A stretch of DNA of 64,000 bases from Mermis nigrescens (GCA_036768485.1 JAVLUZ010000543.1:62001-126000); one strand, 5' to 3'; shown: positions 48,201-57,089, numbered from the stretch's first letter. Notes: generated by a model not told the origin, from the letters alone. A program made the numbers and translations.

Positions 48201-51200
48201 AAAAATTATATAAATGAATTATTTCATTATTGTTTCTAGGGGGTGAAATTATAAAGTGTCTTTTTGGGCCCAAAAATGTTATTTACGCGTCAAAAACATC
48301 GTTTTTCAACGTTTTTGACGATGCCTTATCTTTCTGGAGCCGAAAAACATACAAAAATTTTGAAAGAAATCAAAAAAGTCGAATAAATTGAGCAAAATAG
48401 TCAAAACCTGAGTACAATGGTGCGAGGCGCCGGAAATTTGAAATTTTTGAGCAAATATATAGCTAAAAACGCTTTAAAAAGCACCTTTTCTACAAATTTT
48501 TAGAAAACTTTTTTAATCTTTTAAAAAATAGCCAATTCTGGGGTTGTGAAAAAATCTCTGCGATGGGTGAAAATTTTTCTGGGGGAAATGAAACCCCCCA
48601 GATCATGTATGCTACCGATGTACATATTGAATTTTTAAATGGAAATTTATTATAAATTTATTATAATGTGAGCATTAACTCTAGACATCCAGTGCGCGAT
48701 GATTACTTTACTCATATACTTATGAATAAATTTATAATTGAATAATTAAAAAATTAATAAATTTTAATAGTTTCAATCATGACTTATAAATAATGCATAA
48801 ATTATTCATAAGATAGTAATCAATAAATTTAATTTAAATATAGTTTAATAATAAATTAATAATAAATTAATGAATTTAAATTAAATAATAAAAAAATATA
48901 AGTTATAAATAGTGTAAATTAATAAATAATAACACAATACATTTAATATATTTAAATAATTAAAAATGGCTGATTTTTTATAAATGAGTAATTCGCATAT
49001 TTTATTAGTGTTGGACATGTTTTTTTGGAAAATCCGCCAATACCTATTGCTTTTACGAAATTTTGCGCGTCATCGATTCACTTCTGCTCACTTCGAAACA
49101 TCGAGTCGCTACGCCCGTCGAATGGAAGGTAAGTTTGCTAGTCGTTACCATACATGCACAGCATGGATATTCTGAGGGTTGAAATCTTAGCGTTTCTGAC
49201 GATGCTCTATCTTTTTAGAGCATAAAAATTTTAAAAAAATCAAAAAAAGTCGTAACAAATTGAACAAAATATAGTCAAAACATGAGTATAATGGCGCGAG
49301 GCGCCGAAAATTTGGCAGTTCTGAACAAATAGATAGCTAAAAACGCTTAAAAAACATCTTTTCTACAAATTTCTGGAAACTTACAAAAAATCGCCACTTC
49401 TGGGGGGCACTGTCTTTTTTTTGAATTCTGCAAAGATTTTTACCGATGTACAAAGACTTTTCGGGACCGTCTTTGTACATGTACAAAGATTTTTGGGAAG
49501 ACAAAAATTGCAAGAAAAGGTCGGAAATTTCGAGAAAATTTCCGGCGCTTCGCGCCGAAATGAGTAATTGTGTGTTAATGGCAGAAATCGCATTATAAAG
49601 AAAAATGTCAAATTTTTCGGTTTTACTACGATTCTTAGTGATTTGTACCCTATAGAGACCCAGAAATGAGCTAAAATACACTACCAAAAGTCGAAAAAGT
49701 CTGTTTTTACCACACTAAAATCGCTACTGTATCATATTTTAGTACCCAAAAATTTGTGTGTACAAAATGTACAAAGATTTTTGGAAGACAAAAACTGTAA
49801 AAAGGTGTAAAATTCCCAAAAATTTTCGGCGTTTCGCGCCGAAATGAACAATTGTTTGTCCTACACATCTTTAAAATGGCAGAATTTGCATTTAGAATAG
49901 AAAAATGTCAAATTTTTCGGCACTTCGCGCCGTTTTGAGACAATTTTTAGTAATTTTTGGCGTCGGAAACCCAGAAATTAGCTAAAATACACCGACCAAA
50001 GATCGAAAAAATGTTTTACCACACCAAAATCGCTACTGTACTATATTATAGTACACAGAAATTTGCATGTACAAAATGTACAAAGACTTTTGGGGACCAT
50101 CTTTGTACATGTATTATCCGACCTTGTACACAAGAAAACACTGGGGGGGGGGTGAAAAATTTTTGCGAGGTGAAAATTTTTTCGGGTAGGTGAAACGGTA
50201 CCGTCTCAACACTTCCACTGTCTCACATTCAAAGGTGCTAAACTGGACCACATATGAGCATGAGCCGTCTGGGTCGGGTCTAGAGACCCCCTCTCCCCCG
50301 AGAATCTGGCGAACTTCCAAGAATTGTTATCAATGGTTCTTTTTGGGACTTGATCTCATCTGGAGCCCCAGAATTTTTACGCTGCCCATGCATGAACGGT
50401 AAATTTCACTTAAGGGCGATAAGATTTACGACCATAGGTGGGCAGCACCAAAATTCCGGGGGATGAAAAAAATTTTCAAAGGTCAAAAAGGTCTTAAAAG
50501 TGGTCGTTGGCGGAAAAAACACCATTTTTCGACGTTTCTCATCGAGCACTATCCAATGGCATCAAAAAATCGCAAAAATCGCAAAAAAATTTCAAAATTT
50601 GAATCCTGGGAGGGTATTTTGATTTCTGGGGGGTATTTCAACTTCTGGGGGCGGTGCATGCATACCCCCCAAACTCCCCACGCCCATGTGTGTTTACGAC
50701 CTTGCACATATTCCAGTTCAACAGATTTAGGATTTTACTGACACGGATGCCGCTGTTTCGCAATTTCATTGGCGAAGCTACGGTAATTAGCAAGATTTAA
50801 TGTCGTCAATAAATTAAGCACTCATTTGTATGATATATCAATGAGTAAAAACTACTTTTTATCGCATCTTTGGTGAAGAGGTAAAGATACGGCATTAAAT
50901 TTTTGCAAGGAAACCGTGTGGAAAATCTCATCGCCCTTAAGTGAAATTTACCGGTGGGATTGCTGAGGCAGTAGGATCGTTGAGACGGTGGGAGTGTTCA
51001 GGCTCAATCGTCGAAACCCCCCCAACCCTCCCCACCTCAAGATCATGTATGGTCATTACTGCAACGGTATACTGTAATAACTCTAAAATTTGGGATCTTG
51101 TTTGTATGTTGTTTACTGTTAAATTGATTTATATGTAAGTGTAAAGTCAGGTCTCGTCAGTGCCATGAACTGAATAGTGCGAATGATACACGCACACGAT

Positions 51201-51754
51201 TAAAAGCTCTGGGAGGGGGTAAACCAAGCTTCCTTGAAGGGGTAAATAAATTTTCACCCATTTAATGCTAAATTTTTGTACTTAATTCGTCGTAATATTT
51301 ACAAATTGATGGAAGAAAAGTGTCTGAATGAATGAATTGAAGCGTCTATTGCTCGAAAAATTAGTATGTACGTGAAATTGCACTCTTTGCCGTCATTTGA
51401 CGCTTTTTCGTGTTTCAAGCAACTAGTTTTGGTCAAAAATGGCTTGAGGGGGGTATGCTTCTTAAGAGTTGTGGTAGGGGATACCCTAATACCCCCAGTG
51501 TGCATCTGTGGTGTGAATTATAAAATTTGAGTATAGTTTACACGGTCGAAAGTTAGAATATGGTTTAAACTGACAAGATTTCGAATATAATTCGCAGTGG
51601 CATTTTAGACTGATATTCTTTATAGCCCGGTTGCGATTGTATGGTCCAGCCAACGGTCAAAAATGAGGAATTGGCTCAATTATTTCCGAAAGGGGTCAAA
51701 AATATAACCGTGCCATCTGGGAAAACATATTTACGCATAACTCCTCAGCCTTGA
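33242..51754 (+). CDS. PRDX6: Peroxiredoxin 6 (1-Cys peroxiredoxin), seven coding exons
   Basis: PRDX6 reduces H2O2 and (phospho)lipid hydroperoxides in the cytosol using one peroxidatic Cys; mammalian family members also have phospholipase A2 activity. Coding exons: 33257-33265 (tentative start), 34648-34754, 38330-38486, 45897-46037, 47844-47917, 49056-49128, 51626-51754, summing to 690 nt (229 residues plus stop; human 224), with splice phases 0,2,0,0,2,0 that all agree. Visible motifs are LGDVFPDFQAE, the active site DYTPVCTTE (Cys about residue 54), FPFPIIADE, FGMLDP, GPDKRLKLSILYPATTGR and LRITPQP at the C-terminus. His and Ser of the PLA2 triad remain, but the GDSWG motif is DNSWA. Wording such as CRAVF and WKPG resembles arthropod orthologues. 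The exon 6 acceptor lacks AG. Introns of 1.1-7.4 kb are filled with repeats. Confidence 0.9.
34130..34515 (-). repeat. Dispersed repeat, 'GCATCGTCAGAAACG' family, copy 1
   Basis: This block, read on the - strand, matches 48235-48605 and 49190-49395. It contains 'AGCTATAAATTTGTTC', 'TATGCTCTAGAAAG' and a terminal G-rich patch. Copies sit in PRDX6 introns 1, 5 and 6. No target duplication was identified. Confidence 0.65.
34648..34754 (+). CDS. PRDX6: PRDX6 exon 2
   Basis: Acceptor CGCCTAG, donor TTC|GTAAGC. It encodes GGLKLGDVFPDFQAE through FHKWLDN and the first two bases of the Ser codon. It contains the His equivalent to human His26. Confidence 0.9.
35847..35902 (+). repeat. 28-bp direct duplication
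   Basis: GAAAGCAGCAAACACGCGGC... occurs twice in tandem with period 28 (starts 35847 and 35875), differing by one or two bases. It lies in PRDX6 intron 2. Confidence 0.85.
36482..36740 (+). mobile_element. hAT-like MITE, copy E
   Basis: A 259-bp copy (CATACCTGGGCG to GCCCACCTATG) has perfect 8-bp duplications GTTATTAC at 36474-36481 and 36741-36748, in PRDX6 intron 2. Its body is more diverged than the other copies. Confidence 0.85.
37265..37479 (+). mobile_element. G-rich MITE-like repeat (CATACATG...CATGTATG)
   Basis: The sequence runs from CATACATGCAGC to CCCCTGTTACATGTATG. Related blocks end at about 41098 and 43247 with the same CCCTGTTACAT sequence, and an approximate 8-mer (GTTTGGAT / GTTCAGAT) flanks it. 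It is probably another hAT-type MITE. Confidence 0.5.
38330..38486 (+). CDS. PRDX6: PRDX6 exon 3 with peroxidatic cysteine
   Basis: The acceptor is TTTTAG, and the donor is the weaker GAG|GTTGCA. It encodes [20 protein letters not shown] and continues to SHNGWIE. This exon has the active-site PVCTTE and the conserved His before it. Codon use is GC-richer than the surrounding intron, which makes it stand out. Confidence 0.95.
38790..39193. mobile_element. Palindromic foldback element, copy 1
   Basis: This 404-bp element is almost wholly palindromic. Arms of about 190 bp start CAGTGGTCGCCATGAAAGAT and meet at a tiny centre near 38990. The arms match with few mismatches. TA lies on both sides. 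There is no coding capacity. It sits in PRDX6 intron 3, so the pre-mRNA would contain a long hairpin. Confidence 0.9.
39697..39760. repeat. (TTTA)n-like low-complexity tract
   Basis: Imperfect TTTATTTA/TTTGTTTA runs of about 60 bp in PRDX6 intron 3. Confidence 0.8.
41100..41506. mobile_element. Palindromic foldback element, copy 2
   Basis: A 407-bp near-identical relative of copy 1, 2.3 kb away in the same intron, with the same termini CAGTGGTCGCCATGAAAGAT and centre. The flanks read TATG on both sides, so the target-duplication rule is unclear between copies. Its left end abuts the end of a G-rich MITE-like repeat. Confidence 0.9.
42431..42855 (+). mobile_element. hAT-type MITE split by a nested MITE
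   Basis: Outer element: CACAGATGGGCGTGGGG at 42431 to CTACCCATGTATG at 42855, with copy F inserted in it. Flanking 8-mers GCTATATT and GTTCTATT match at 6 of 8 positions. An inverted relative of element and flank lies at 44671-44812. Confidence 0.6.
42466..42739 (+). mobile_element. hAT-like MITE, copy F (nested)
   Basis: A 274-bp copy with perfect 8-bp duplications GTCTGGAC (42458-42465 and 42740-42747), inserted into the outer G-rich MITE. This gives a clear order of events. Confidence 0.88.
44035..44430 (-). repeat. TTTGTACATGTACAAAG repeat family, copy 2
   Basis: Inverted relative of 29500-29960, with TTTGTACATGTACAAAGACG at about 44360 and the AGTACCCAAAAATTTG block near 44110. A G/C-rich hAT-like end (CAGTGCCGCATTCAGGAGGG) lies upstream at 43706. 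Confidence 0.7.
44671..44812 (-). mobile_element. G-rich hAT-type MITE, unsplit relative
   Basis: On the - strand it reads CACAAATGGGCGTGGGGGTC and ends GCCCATGC, matching the outer element at 42431-42855 without the nested insertion and within a shared inverted flank. Confidence 0.5.
45897..46037 (+). CDS. PRDX6: PRDX6 exon 4
   Basis: Acceptor TTAATTGAG, donor GCA|GTATTA; exactly 47 codons from DIKKYANFEG to PLTCRA. It includes the FPFPIIADE and GMLDP segments; the Asp of the latter region belongs to the family's PLA2 triad. Confidence 0.93.
46510..46963. mobile_element. Palindromic foldback element, copy 3 (diverged)
   Basis: A 454-bp palindrome in PRDX6 intron 4 with ends CAGTGCTCGCCAT / ATGACGAGCACTG. 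It has the same arm architecture (TATTAATA block, CACGTGCGCGC centre) as copies 1 and 2 but many substitutions and a longer centre, so it is an older or different subfamily. Confidence 0.8.
47844..47917 (+). CDS. PRDX6: PRDX6 exon 5
   Basis: Acceptor CAATTTAG, donor TTTGA|GTAAG. It encodes VFVIGPDKRLKLSILYPATT and GRSF, then GA of the next codon, the highly conserved strand-turn region of the family. Confidence 0.95.
48235..48605 (+). repeat. Dispersed repeat, 'GCATCGTCAGAAACG' family, copy 2
   Basis: Matches the inverted 34130-34515 block: 'GTCAAAAACATCGTTTTTC', 'GTCGAATAAATTGAGC', 'AGCTAAAAACGCTTTAAAAA'. It ends with a G-rich then CCCCCCAG patch, in PRDX6 intron 5. Confidence 0.65.
49056..49128 (+). 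CDS. PRDX6: PRDX6 exon 6 (acceptor AG missing)
   Basis: It encodes DEILRVIDSLLLTSKHRVAT (the Asp codon completed from exon 5) through PVEWK, with a good donor AAG|GTAAG. Upstream reads GCTTTTACGAAATT where GCTTTTAG|CGAAATT would be expected, so the acceptor has no AG: one G appears missing. Confidence 0.85.
49190..49395 (+). repeat. Dispersed repeat, 'GCATCGTCAGAAACG' family, copy 3 (partial)
   Basis: A shorter copy beginning GCGTTTCTGACGATGC just downstream of PRDX6 exon 6. It merges into the next repeat family at about 49400. Confidence 0.6.
49430..50135 (+). repeat. TTTGTACATGTACAAAG repeat family, copy 3 (longest)
   Basis: Contains CTTTGTACATGTACAAAG at about 49480 and CTTTGTACATGTA near 50100. 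Between them are several CGGCGCTTCGCGCCG hairpins and two tandem versions of the 'AAATCGCTACTGTA...AGTACCCAAAAATTTG' block. It lies in PRDX6 intron 6. Confidence 0.75.
50192..51005. mobile_element. Foldback element with nested MITEs
   Basis: Left arm pieces (ACCGTCTCAAC at about 50200; GGTAAATTTCACTTAAGGGC at about 50398) are inverted at the right (CCCTTAAGTGAAATTTACC at about 50935; GTTGAGACGGT at about 50979). A short G/C-rich MITE-like insert (about 50250-50395) splits the left arm, and MITE copy G lies inside. Confidence 0.55.
50433..50692 (-). mobile_element. hAT-like MITE, copy G (nested)
   Basis: A 260-bp copy (CATAGGTGGGCAGC to GCCCATGTGTG) with perfect 8-bp duplications TTTACGAC at 50425-50432 and 50693-50700. 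Confidence 0.87.
51626..51754 (+). CDS. PRDX6: PRDX6 exon 7 and stop
   Basis: Acceptor TTTATAG; 42 codons plus TGA. It encodes PGCDCMVQPTV, EELAQLFPKG and VPSGKTYLRITPQP, the PRDX6 C-terminal domain end. It reads on from WK of exon 6, giving the WKPG block of arthropod-type sequences. Confidence 0.93.
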   Translation, partial: PGCDCMVQPTVKNEELAQLFPKGVKNITVPSGKTYLRITPQP

Positions 51755-51803
51755 TATTTTTTATCGTCTTACTTAATTCGTTGGAAACAATCGCTGACGG
51801 TTC

Positions 51804-52470
51804 TTGCTTTGTTTGCACTCGCCTTAAGTACTGAATTGTTATATAATCGTGTTTCCTGCTAAGCGTATTTTGGGACGTTGGTGTAAAGTTGATGAATTTC
51901 TTCGACTGTAGTGCATAACTCCTCAACACTATTGTTGCATTGTTTACTTTTATGATCTTGCTGTTTACACTGAACTGTAGCGCAAAATTTTATAATATAA
52001 TCGAACTTTTCGAGGTAATCGTATCGGGACGGGGGCGTAGAGTTAATATATTTCTTCGAATTCTGTCCCCACACTATTGCTGCCTGGTTAAAATATTTGA
52101 TTTTGCTGTTTGCACTTGCCTTAAGCGTATAACTGTTATGATATAATCAAAATTTAAATTGACGTGTTGGAACATTGGTGTAAAGTAAAAATATTTCTCC
52201 GTGTTCGGTGTAAACTAACTTCCCAACACCATCATTGCATTGTTTACTCTTTGGATTTTGCTGTTTACATTTGCCTTGAGGGGTGGATTGCCTAGACATG
52301 GTCGAACTTCTTACAGTAACCGCATTTGGACGCTGGTGTAAAGTTTATGCATATCGTCTAATCCAGTGTTAATTAATTTCCCAACGTGAAATTCATCAGA
52401 AACAACTGCTAAAATTGTGTTTACATGTATGCTCACTTCGATATTATTCGATCGCCTGTACATTTCGTAG
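51804..52470 (+). repeat. Diverged tandem array, period about 153 bp
   Basis: Units begin with TTGCTGTTTACAC-like wording at 51804, 51958, 52103, 52258 and about 52415 (spacings 154, 145, 155, 157). Each contains a TGGTGTAAAGT-like box and ends in CATTGTTTAC-like sequence. It starts 50 bp after the PRDX6 stop and may lie within its 3' UTR. Confidence 0.75.
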
Positions 52471-52611
52471 CACGTAGTTTTGTTTGCTAAATTTTTCACG
52501 GTTGTCCGGACCTGCTTTGTTTCGTCCGCCTTATCGACTCCACTTCTTAGGCTATGGCTGATACCTAATTTGTTATTGTGATTTGATTTAGTAAGTTCTG
52601 TTACTTATGTT

Positions 52612-52617
52612 AATAAA
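52612..52617 (+). promoter_or_regulatory. Candidate PRDX6 polyadenylation signal
   Basis: The first AATAAA I found downstream of the stop is here, 0.86 kb away and beyond the 153-bp array; another AATAAA occurs near 52750. A closer variant signal is possible. Confidence 0.3.
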
Positions 52618-52903
52618 ATGGGGCGTAAACATTGACCGCTCGCACGACTGCAACTGTATTTATTTAATTTAGCTTAGCTGTTGAATGAAGCAAACAATTT
52701 GTAGGTTCCTTTTCTTTCAAGCTTATGTAATAATGTAATGATGACAAAAATAAAAATGTAGGTATCTGCATTTTAGATCGTTATTAGCTGCGTCTACTAG
52801 AGATGGTCTAAAACGTATTCGATCGCCGATATTGACTTGTCACTTCACTGTCTTATTAAAAAACAAGAGCGAAGTACGGAAGTGCTCCCCACACGTGGTT
52901 GGG

Positions 52904-53052
52904 GGCATGCATGGGCAGCACCGAAATTTCGGTAGTCAGTATGGGTCAAATCGCTAAAACTGTCATAAAAATGGAATTTTGGGATTGTACAGTAATCTGT
53001 GAGGGGAAGTTCAACTTGTGGAGGGGTACAAACTCCGCGCGCCCACGTGTAC
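52904..53052 (-). repeat. MITE-like G-rich repeat
   Basis: CATGCATGGGCAGCACCGAA through GCGCCCACGTGTA has the terminal style of the hAT-like MITE family (CAT...GGGC / GCCCACGTGT) but a different interior; related wording continues to 53215. No clear target duplication. Confidence 0.4.
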
Positions 53053-53385
53053 CGGGGGAGTATTTACATAGATCCCCTCAAGAATTAAGTCGACCCCGCG
53101 AATTAAATTTTTTGCTTGTTTTTTAACTTTTATTGGTTTTGCATCACCCCAGGCTCTTAGAATTTGAGTGCTGCTGAATGCTGCCCAGCCAAATTCTGGA
53201 TGGCGAACGTATGTATGTAAAAACTTCCGAAAATTCATTTCTGGGGTCTACTCCTCCAAATCTTCCACGCTCAAAGTCCCATCAAGAATCGAGATACCCC
53301 CAGAATTACACATTCAGTGCTCTTTTTTGGCGACTGCACTATTGGACTTCCCAGAAATTAGCAGCTGTCCAACTATATCTATATA

Positions 53386-54155
53386 GCAAAGAAAAATGCT
53401 CCGATGGAACAAAAAAGATGAATATACTTGGAATTGTGGATTATTAAGGATGTAAAAGGAGGGGACTAGGAAAAATCTACCTAAAGTCGCAAAATCTGCT
53501 AAAAATCACACTTTCTCTAAGCAACGCAAAAAATCGAAGTATATTCTGCGGCCTCTAAAAAGTGTTTTTTTAAATAATTTTAAAAATTTCAGATAATAAA
53601 AGAAATCTCTGTTTCCTTTTGTTGGCAAGTAGCAACACTGACTAGCTTCGTATCCTGATTGAAAGAAAACTTAGTGGTATTGTATTAAAAGTTGTTTTAT
53701 TTTGCTATGAGCATTATAGCAAGCAAAGCAGGGGCCGATTGATTAGTGCACACAATCGTTACGGGCATGCTAGTGTACCAACATTTAGTCTGTTTCAAGT
53801 CAACTCACGCGTTTCCTACTGTTTTGAACCAACAATTCTTGCAATTGTTTTGGATGCGTCGATGTTTGCTATTTCATTCAATTGGCTTAGAAAGACTGTT
53901 ACTCGATATCATTTCCCATAGCTTCTGCATAGCTAACGTGCTGCTTTTTCAATCATTTTTATGGTTAAATATTTATTCTACTGTGTTGACCGCAGAATAT
54001 ACTTCGATTTTTTGCGTCGCTTAGAGAAAGTGTGATTTTTAGCAGATTTTGCGACTTTAGGTAGATTTTTCCTAGTCCCCTCCTTTTACATCCTTAATAA
54101 TCCACAATTCCAAGTATATTCATCTTTTTTGTTCCATCAGAGCATTTTTCTTTGC
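53386..54155. mobile_element. TA-flanked foldback element, 166-bp inverted arms
   Basis: Arms 53386-53551 and 53990-54155 are nearly perfect inverted repeats beginning GCAAAGAAAAATGCTC. TA lies on each side. The 438-bp interior is unrelated to the arms and encodes nothing I recognise. It is a non-autonomous element of a TA-targeting superfamily. Confidence 0.85.
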
Positions 54156-55724
54156 TAGTACCCCACTTTTAATTAGCATGATTTCATCATTTTGCATCAG
54201 TCAGCAAACACACACAGTAACATACCACAATAATGACAGCAGTCCAAGAACGCGGAAAACAATATTGTTCTTAACATAAATTAATTGCCTCTAAATTTAA
54301 AAAATGTTGTTTTAAAAAAGAGACTCCCTAGATTTTATAACCGTCTACCTTTTGAAATCAGTCAGACTGCATAGAATTTAAAACTGAGTTAGATATGCTC
54401 TTGATTGTCGGAAGTATAAAGTTTACTATTTTTTATTAGCTATAGTAAATATATGTTACATTCTAAACAGTCCTGTAAGTTATAGAGGTCGTTCCACATT
54501 TAAATTAACTTGGAAACGACATATAACGTACCTACGGGACTTACTCAAGTACCTTGCTACACTTAGCGCTGGTCAAGTTGCTAGGGCGAAACGCCGGACT
54601 CAACCACACGACCCTCAATAACTACGGTCTCAAACTCCTCGGACCTAAATTCGTCCGTACCTACGGAGCTATTGGCAGCTATGCCCTAAAAACCTAACAC
54701 AGTAGTAATTAAGTAGCCCCGGAATTTTGCCCTAGGTCAGTTGACCTATTTTGGACCAAAATAATAATTAACGCAAAAGCTTTTTTAAGTTGTTTTCGCC
54801 ATAGAATACCTATGGCGAAAAACTATTTCTTTTCTGGTTCCTACGAGCACAATGAACAGTGAAAACAACAAAAAAGAGCTCTAAACCAGCCAGTCATCTT
54901 ACATAAAAAGTATGAAATAATTTTTATGATTTTTAAATTGAAATTTGGGTGTTTGAATTTGCGATAAAGAAAATAATCAAAAGACAGTCACTTGGATTAT
55001 TTAAGCCGAGTAATAAAATAAGGGCCGTCCACCAATTTCGAACTAAACGCGATTGATCAACAAATGAATTGTGCAAACTTTACAAAACTACTAAGTGTAG
55101 AGAATACTAATAGTCAGATTCTCAATTCTGATTTTACGTGGAAAAAAACTAGAATTTTACTTTATTTTTATCCTATTCGACCTCGCCCGACTTCTGAACA
55201 GAGAAAGTGGCGAACAAAAAAATGTACAAACACGTATTTTCCACTGTCCACCACATTGTAAACTTTAAAAATCTGAACCTAACGCCCATTGAATGTAAAT
55301 AATTTCGGTTCGGGCCAGTTTGTTGCCCTTTGATTGTAGTAGGTTTGTATGTGCCAAACTTATGTTCCGCAAAATATTTGATATGATTTATCAATCAAAA
55401 TACGAAAAAACCTGTTTTTTTCGCCCATTTTACACCTCAGATTTCGAACTTTACACCCTATAAACAACTCAATATAACGTTTTTTAGAACGCGGCTCGCT
55501 TCGACGTATAGCCATTAGAAGTTACTTTATTTCTATTTTATTTAATTAACCCCAACTTTTGGCACAGAAATCTTGGACAAAATCTGTTTTTTTACTCATC
55601 CACTAGAGAGTACAGTTCAAAGCCCTGGTACTAACTGCGTATTGATTGTAGAAAAGTTTGCTGGTAAGCACAAGATAGCCCTTGATCCGAAGTACATTTC
55701 TGTCAGAAAAAATTTCCTAAAACT

Positions 55725-56884
55725 ATAACTGGAGTTTTTAAAAAATGAGCTTGCTAAGCGAGAGTTGTAAACCAAGAGAAACTTAAAGTTTAAACATACC
55801 ATTAAATTATGAAGAGAATTATAAAAGATTTTAAATATATGAATCAGCAACATCCTAATATGAAGTTCACATTTGAAACTGAATGTGAGAAGAAATTAAA
55901 TTTCCTTGATGTTCTTGTTGAAAGGAAGTCTGATGATATTGTGACATCATCATATCAGAAACCTACATTTTCTGGCCTTTATGCCAAATTGTCTAGCTTC
56001 ATTCCTTTTGCCTATAAAGTTGGTTTAATAAGAACACTTGTGAGTCGCATTTACATGATTTGTAACTCATATCAGACTTTTGTCTCCGATATTGACAAGC
56101 TGAAGCAGACTCTACTGCAAAATGAGTATCCCCTTGGCTTGATTGATAAGGTCATATCAGACTTTATGACAAAGGTTTATAATAAGAGTGATGAAATAAA
56201 AGTCGGGTGTGATAAATTATGCTATTCTCTTGTTTTGCCTTACACTGGTGTGCATGGCTACAATGTACGCAGCAGAATTCTAAAGCTTATGTCTGCATTT
56301 TACCCTCAGATTAGAGTAAGGTTTGTTTACAAACCTGTCATGTGTATAAGCCGGTTTTTCAAAAACAAGGATGCTGTACCTGCTCAGCTACTCTCAAATT
56401 TAGTATATAAGTATACGTGTTCTAGCTGTATGGCTAGTTACATTGGCGAAACTCGCCGACATTTTGGGAGTAGAATTGCAGAACATACTGGCATCTCATT
56501 TGCTACAGGAAAGCCAATTCAGGGTGATAGCTTATCTGCTATTCACAAACATATCTCAAATAGCAATCATTCAATTTCATCAGATTGCTTCAAGGTTATC
56601 AGTCGAACATCCAATTCTTTTGATCTTTTAATCAAGGAGTCATTATATATAGCACGTGATCGTCCTATTCTCAACAATAATGTTTCATCATATCCTCTAA
56701 ATTTGTTTTAATTTAGTTAAATCCATCTTTTTCATTTTCTTATAGTTTAAAATCTTTTATAATTCTCTTCATAATTTAATGGTATGTTTAAACTTTAAGT
56801 TTCTCTTGGTTTACAACTCTCGCTTAGCAAGCTCATTTTTTAAAAACTATTACTTAGTGAATAGTCGCTCCGATAACTGGAGTT
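55725..56884 (+). mobile_element. Penelope-like element, 5'-truncated, with inverted repeats
   Basis: The insertion spans 55737-56872 between 12-bp duplications ATAACTGGAGTT (55725-55736 and 56873-56884). A 102-bp inverted repeat lies at its ends (about 55737-55838 and 56747-56848). A 24-bp asymmetric tail (to 56872) follows the right arm. Terminal repeats plus a short tail are hallmarks of Penelope-like elements. The related duplication at about 60092 shows the unoccupied target. The intact ORF and clean duplications suggest a recent insertion. Confidence 0.88.
55809..56711 (+). CDS. Penelope-like RT thumb plus GIY-YIG endonuclease
   Basis: An uninterrupted 300-residue frame. Residues 1-60 match the end of the Penelope RT palm and thumb ('KLNFLDVLVERK', 'YQKPTFSGLY'). 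Residues about 198-290 form the GIY-YIG endonuclease: YKY at 200-202, YIG at 211-213, Arg217, EH at 225-226, a Glu in 'LLIKESLY' (277) and Asn289/290. The Cys pair 204/207 and a His cluster at 245-254 fit the zinc-binding insert typical of these enzymes. The GIY-YIG domain nicks the target for primed reverse transcription. The RT catalytic YADD part is missing, so this is the 3' part of a 5'-truncated copy and cannot retrotranspose alone. The ATG falls within the left inverted repeat, so it may not be a natural start. Confidence 0.88.
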   Translation: MKRIIKDFKYMNQQHPNMKFTFETECEKKLNFLDVLVERKSDDIVTSSYQKPTFSGLYAKLSSFIPFAYKVGLIRTLVSRIYMICNSYQTFVSDIDKLKQTLLQNEYPLGLIDKVISDFMTKVYNKSDEIKVGCDKLCYSLVLPYTGVHGYNVRSRILKLMSAFYPQIRVRFVYKPVMCISRFFKNKDAVPAQLLSNLVYKYTCSSCMASYIGETRRHFGSRIAEHTGISFATGKPIQGDSLSAIHKHISNSNHSISSDCFKVISRTSNSFDLLIKESLYIARDRPILNNNVSSYPLNLF

Positions 56885-57089
56885 GTTGGCAGACATAAAC
56901 ATGTCGAAAACTCGGTTAAAATGTGTCTTTTCGCACCCAGATTTTCGCACTCTTTACACTCCCATTCGAGAACTGAGGCGAAATTCAAAAAACGAAAAAG
57001 TGTTATCTGCAGAACCTAAATAGATATATGAGTCAAATGAAGTACATGGTTTTGCCAAAAGAATTTGAAAAAATGAAAAAAGTCAGCAT

